DNA of 16,359 bases from TCS-49 sp964442515 (lineage in GTDB: Bacteria > Campylobacterota > Campylobacteria > Campylobacterales > Sulfurovaceae): positions 1-16,359 of the forward strand of contig CAYUAC010000039.1 in assembly GCA_964442515.1 (NCBI GenBank), given 5' to 3'. The notes beneath the pieces were generated by a model. That model ran no database searches. It saw nothing but the letters and a program-made list of their open reading frames with translations, and was not told the DNA's origin. Below are positions 13,815-16,359 of the stretch, in pieces (positions within the stretch are counted from its first letter, which is position 1; the number at the start of each line of letters is the position of its first letter). Both the position numbers and the translations under genes were made by a program.

Positions 13815-15179
13815 ATGGTCGATTTCAAACAGTTCACTAAATTTTCAAAGCCGGGGCCGCGCTATACCAGCTACCCCACGGCCGTGGAATTCAGCCAGGA
13901 TTTTACCTATGAGACATACCTGAGCAAATTAAACGCTCTTGGCACCGACAACGGGCTTTCTTTGTATATCCACCTGCCCTTTTGCAGGAGTGCGTGCTAT
14001 TTTTGCGGCTGCAACGTGGTCTACACCTCCAAAAAAAGCAAAATGGACCGCTACCTGCACTACCTGTTTAAAGAGATCAAACTCTTAAGCCGCCAGCTGC
14101 CCAGCCAGAAGGTTGTCGAACAGTTTCACTTCGGCGGCGGCACACCCACCTTTTATGACGCCCGGGCGCTGGATGCGATCATGAATGAGGTCAAAAGCTA
14201 TTTTACCTTCAGCCGCGACGCCGAGATCAGCTGTGAAATCGATCCGCGTTTTTTTGACGAGGAGCAGATGAAAACCTTTGCCAAGCACGGATTTAACCGT
14301 CTCAGCTTCGGCGTGCAGGATTTTGATCCCAAAGTCCAGGAAGCGGTTCACAGGATCCAAAGCTTTGAACAAACCAAGCAGATGGTGGATTTAGCCCGCA
14401 AGCACGGGATCAACAGTATCAATATCGACCTCATCTACGGCCTGCCCCACCAGAGTTTGGAGAGTTTCAAAAAGACGCTGGTACTGACCAGAGAACTTGA
14501 CCCCGACCGGCTGGCGGTATTTAACTACGCCCACGTGCCCTGGATGAAAAAAACGATGCGCAAGATGGATGAAACCACCCTGCCAAGTGCGGATGTCAAG
14601 CTACAGACACTGCAATACACTATCGAGTTTTTTCAAAACAGCGATTACGCCATGATCGGGATGGACCACTTTGCCAAAAAAGATGATGAACTGTTTCAAA
14701 GCCTGCATGAGGGCAAACTGCACAGAAACTTTCAGGGATATACGACCAAAGGCGATACCGACCTGGTCGGACTGGGACTGACCAGTATCGGCGAAGGGCC
14801 TGATTACTACGCACAGAATTTCAAACAGATGGATTCGTATGAAAACGCTATCGATAACGATCGCCTGCCCTTTTTTAAAGGGATTGAACTCACACAGGAT
14901 GATTTGATACGAAAAGCGGTGATCATGCAGCTGATGGCAAATTTCATCATCGATAAACGCCAGATCGAACACCGCTTTGATATCGATTTTGACCGGTATT
15001 TTGCCGACGCGCTGCCCAAACTGCGGGAGTTTATCGACGAGGGTTTGGTACACAACGACAAAGACACAATCACCGTCAGCCAAACCGGTATGCTGCTGGT
15101 ACGCAATATCGCCATGCCTTTTGATGCGTACATGAAAAAATATGAAGGCGGCAAAAAGACTTTTAGCAAAACGGTATGA
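13815..15179 (+). CDS. hemN: Oxygen-independent coproporphyrinogen III oxidase
   Basis: A 454-residue radical-SAM enzyme that converts coproporphyrinogen III to protoporphyrinogen IX without oxygen. The cluster motif CxxxCxxC plus a following Cys is at C57, C61, C64 and C66 (PFCRSACYFCGC), which matches true HemN and not the HemW-like proteins that lack the fourth Cys. Further family features: KPGPRYTSYPTA near the N-terminus (12-23), FHFGGGTPTF, SCEIDPR, LSFGVQDFD, VDLARKHGINSINIDLIYGLP and GMDHFAKKDDEL, and a C-terminal HemN domain. Full length. AAGGA lies 5 nt before the ATG. Its stop overlaps the spacer holding an extended -10 box for the next gene. Confidence 0.97.
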   Translation: MVDFKQFTKFSKPGPRYTSYPTAVEFSQDFTYETYLSKLNALGTDNGLSLYIHLPFCRSACYFCGCNVVYTSKKSKMDRYLHYLFKEIKLLSRQLPSQKVVEQFHFGGGTPTFYDARALDAIMNEVKSYFTFSRDAEISCEIDPRFFDEEQMKTFAKHGFNRLSFGVQDFDPKVQEAVHRIQSFEQTKQMVDLARKHGINSINIDLIYGLPHQSLESFKKTLVLTRELDPDRLAVFNYAHVPWMKKTMRKMDETTLPSADVKLQTLQYTIEFFQNSDYAMIGMDHFAKKDDELFQSLHEGKLHRNFQGYTTKGDTDLVGLGLTSIGEGPDYYAQNFKQMDSYENAIDNDRLPFFKGIELTQDDLIRKAVIMQLMANFIIDKRQIEHRFDIDFDRYFADALPKLREFIDEGLVHNDKDTITVSQTGMLLVRNIAMPFDAYMKKYEGGKKTFSKTV

Positions 15180-15184
15180 TGTGC

Positions 15185-15190
15185 TATAAT
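15185..15190 (+). promoter_or_regulatory. Extended -10 promoter for the Fe-S protein gene
   Basis: TATAAT preceded by TG and one base (TGCTATAAT), a perfect extended -10 element, beginning 5 nt after the hemN stop. Transcription would start near 15197, giving a leader of about 25 nt. This suggests the next gene can be transcribed apart from the hemB operon. Confidence 0.6.
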
Positions 15191-15221
15191 CACGCCAAAT
15201 ATTTACGCTGAAAGTTTTTTA

Positions 15222-16359
15222 ATGGAAAAACAATACGACTTTGCGCCCGTCACCGATGACTGCATCAAATGCGGCAAATGTATCCCGGGCTGTACGATCA
15301 ACCTTATCAGCAACGATGAAGTCACTTCGCCAAGGGGTTTTTTAGACCTGCTTGGGGCGTACAACAGAGATGAACTGGAACTGGACAACACGGCCAAAGA
15401 TATCTTTGAAAGCTGTTTTCTGTGTACCCACTGTACCGACGTGTGCCCCAACTCCCTGCCCACCGATACCGTCATCGAGGAGGTCCGGGCCGATATCGCC
15501 CAAAAATACGGAATCTCCTGGTATAAAAGAGCGTTTTTCTTCCTGCTTCGCCACCGCTTTGTGATGGATATAGCCAGCAAGCTTGGCTGGGTGGTAAAAA
15601 CCTGCTTTGTCAAAAAAGAACAAAACGGACTGGCCGCCAGGTTCAGCCTGCCGCTGGTTAAAAAGGGGCGGCTCTTTCCCTCCATGGCAGCCAAAAGCTT
15701 TTTAAACTCCTATCCCCAGTCAATAAAGCCAAAAGAAAAGGGCGCGGGCAGGGTTGCTATCTTTATCGGCTGCCTGGCTAATTACAACTACACTAAAACA
15801 GGCCATGATCTGGTCAAAATCTTAAAAGCACTGGATAAAGAGATTTTTATTCCCAAAAAACAAAAATGCTGCGGGGCGCCGGCATATTTTACGGGCGATT
15901 TTGATACGGTGCTTTATCTCATTAAAAAAAATATTACCTATTTTGAGAGTTTTATCGACGAAGTGGAAGCCATCATCATCCCTGAAGCCACCTGCAGCGC
16001 GATGATCACGCATGACTGGGAAGTATTCTTAACAAACAGGGGCGAACATGAACTGGCCGCGCGCGCGGCCAAATTGAAAGAAAAGATCCATATCGCCACA
16101 AAATGGCTACATGAACAGCCAAAGCTGCACGAACTGCTTGAGGGCACCGCCGTTGATACGCTTGTAACCTACCACGACCCCTGCCACGCAAAAAAAGTAC
16201 AAGGCGTATATACACAGCCAAGAGAGCTTTTAAACGCCAGTTACAACATGGTTGAGATGAGCGATCCGGACCGCTGCTGCGGCTTTGGGGGCGTGACGTT
16301 TCAAACCCAGAAGTTTCACTTAGCCCGGGCCGCGGGCAAGCCAAAAGCGCAGATGATAG
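15222..16359 (+). CDS. (Fe-S)-binding oxidoreductase subunit, GlcF/CCG-domain family, 3' end outside window
   Basis: An open frame of 379 codons from the ATG at 15222, still open at the window end. Two [4Fe-4S] motifs are present: C14, C17, C20, C24 (CIKCGKCIPGC) and C65, C68, C71, C75-P76 (CFLCTHCTDVCP). They are followed by two CCG-type repeats: IFIGC near residue 183 with CCGAP near 216, and HDPCH near 318 with CCGFGG near 350. That is the plan of glycolate oxidase GlcF, LutA and heterodisulfide reductase subunits. No signal peptide or membrane helix is obvious, so it is probably cytoplasmic or membrane-peripheral. A homologue beside hemN is what I recall in C. jejuni (Cj0991c), with undefined substrate. 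The ribosome site is weak (GAAAG). Confidence 0.9.
   Translation, partial: MEKQYDFAPVTDDCIKCGKCIPGCTINLISNDEVTSPRGFLDLLGAYNRDELELDNTAKDIFESCFLCTHCTDVCPNSLPTDTVIEEVRADIAQKYGISWYKRAFFFLLRHRFVMDIASKLGWVVKTCFVKKEQNGLAARFSLPLVKKGRLFPSMAAKSFLNSYPQSIKPKEKGAGRVAIFIGCLANYNYTKTGHDLVKILKALDKEIFIPKKQKCCGAPAYFTGDFDTVLYLIKKNITYFESFIDEVEAIIIPEATCSAMITHDWEVFLTNRGEHELAARAAKLKEKIHIATKWLHEQPKLHELLEGTAVDTLVTYHDPCHAKKVQGVYTQPRELLNASYNMVEMSDPDRCCGFGGVTFQTQKFHLARAAGKPKAQMI

Noticed and set aside
15203..15694. A 163-codon minus-strand open frame at the start of the Fe-S protein
   Set aside because: The plus strand encodes two [4Fe-4S] motifs and CCG repeats over the same stretch, so the minus reading is a shadow.
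16055..16070. Perfect 16-bp GC palindrome GGCCGCGCGCGCGGCC
   Set aside because: It encodes Ala-Ala-Arg-Ala-Ala in frame within the Fe-S protein and has no T-run; codon choice explains it better than an operator or terminator.

Overview
This window looks like a draft-genome scaffold from a member of the Campylobacterota (formerly Epsilonproteobacteria). Three things point there: the divergent bamA/tyrA pair, a ribA-rsmG arm divergent from hemB-argF-(x)-hemN-(Fe-S protein), and a two-protein energy-taxis pair of CetA/CetB type. As I recall, both gene orders match Campylobacter jejuni (around Cj0129c-Cj0130 and Cj0991c-Cj0997). Base composition is fairly balanced, so this is not one of the very AT-rich members; I cannot name the genus. 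Two runs of N (100 N at 6386-6485 and 10 N at 10318-10327) show it is a draft assembly, and contiguity across the first is not proven by the sequence.

Layout. (1) 11-5468, all minus strand: bamA -> queH -> rsmH -> small FtsL-like membrane protein -> REC-GGDEF regulator, tightly packed with overlaps or gaps of about 10 nt, then a tRNA-Leu(GAG) with its own likely promoter. (2) 5469-5551: divergent promoter region. (3) 5552-6376, plus strand: tyrA, ending at the scaffold gap. (4) 6499-10569, all minus strand: ribA -> rsmG -> small zinc-ribbon membrane protein -> PAS protein -> membrane chemoreceptor with a CZB domain -> hemJ -> conserved hypothetical, nearly every junction overlapping. (5) 10570-10723: divergent promoter region. 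(6) 10724-16359, plus strand: hemB -> argF -> pentaheme cytochrome c -> hemN -> (Fe-S) protein cut by the window end.

How the genes fit together. Outer-membrane assembly (bamA), tRNA queuosine modification (queH), rRNA methylation (rsmH, rsmG) and a probable divisome protein are housekeeping. Three haem-synthesis steps lie in the right half: hemB (ALA to porphobilinogen), hemN (coproporphyrinogen oxidation) and hemJ (protoporphyrinogen oxidation), together with a pentaheme cytochrome that would consume the haem. ribA starts flavin synthesis and sits at the head of the arm holding an Aer/CetB-type PAS protein that probably binds FAD.

Most worth a second look: the split energy-taxis pair in which the membrane partner lacks a periplasmic sensor but carries a complete His/Cys/His/His CZB site; the pentaheme cytochrome placed between argF and hemN; the roughly 150-residue C-terminal extension on QueH; and two adjacent mismatches in the tRNA-Leu acceptor stem. 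I saw no CRISPR array, insertion sequence, prophage or toxin-antitoxin system, and nothing that I would confidently call a wholly new system.
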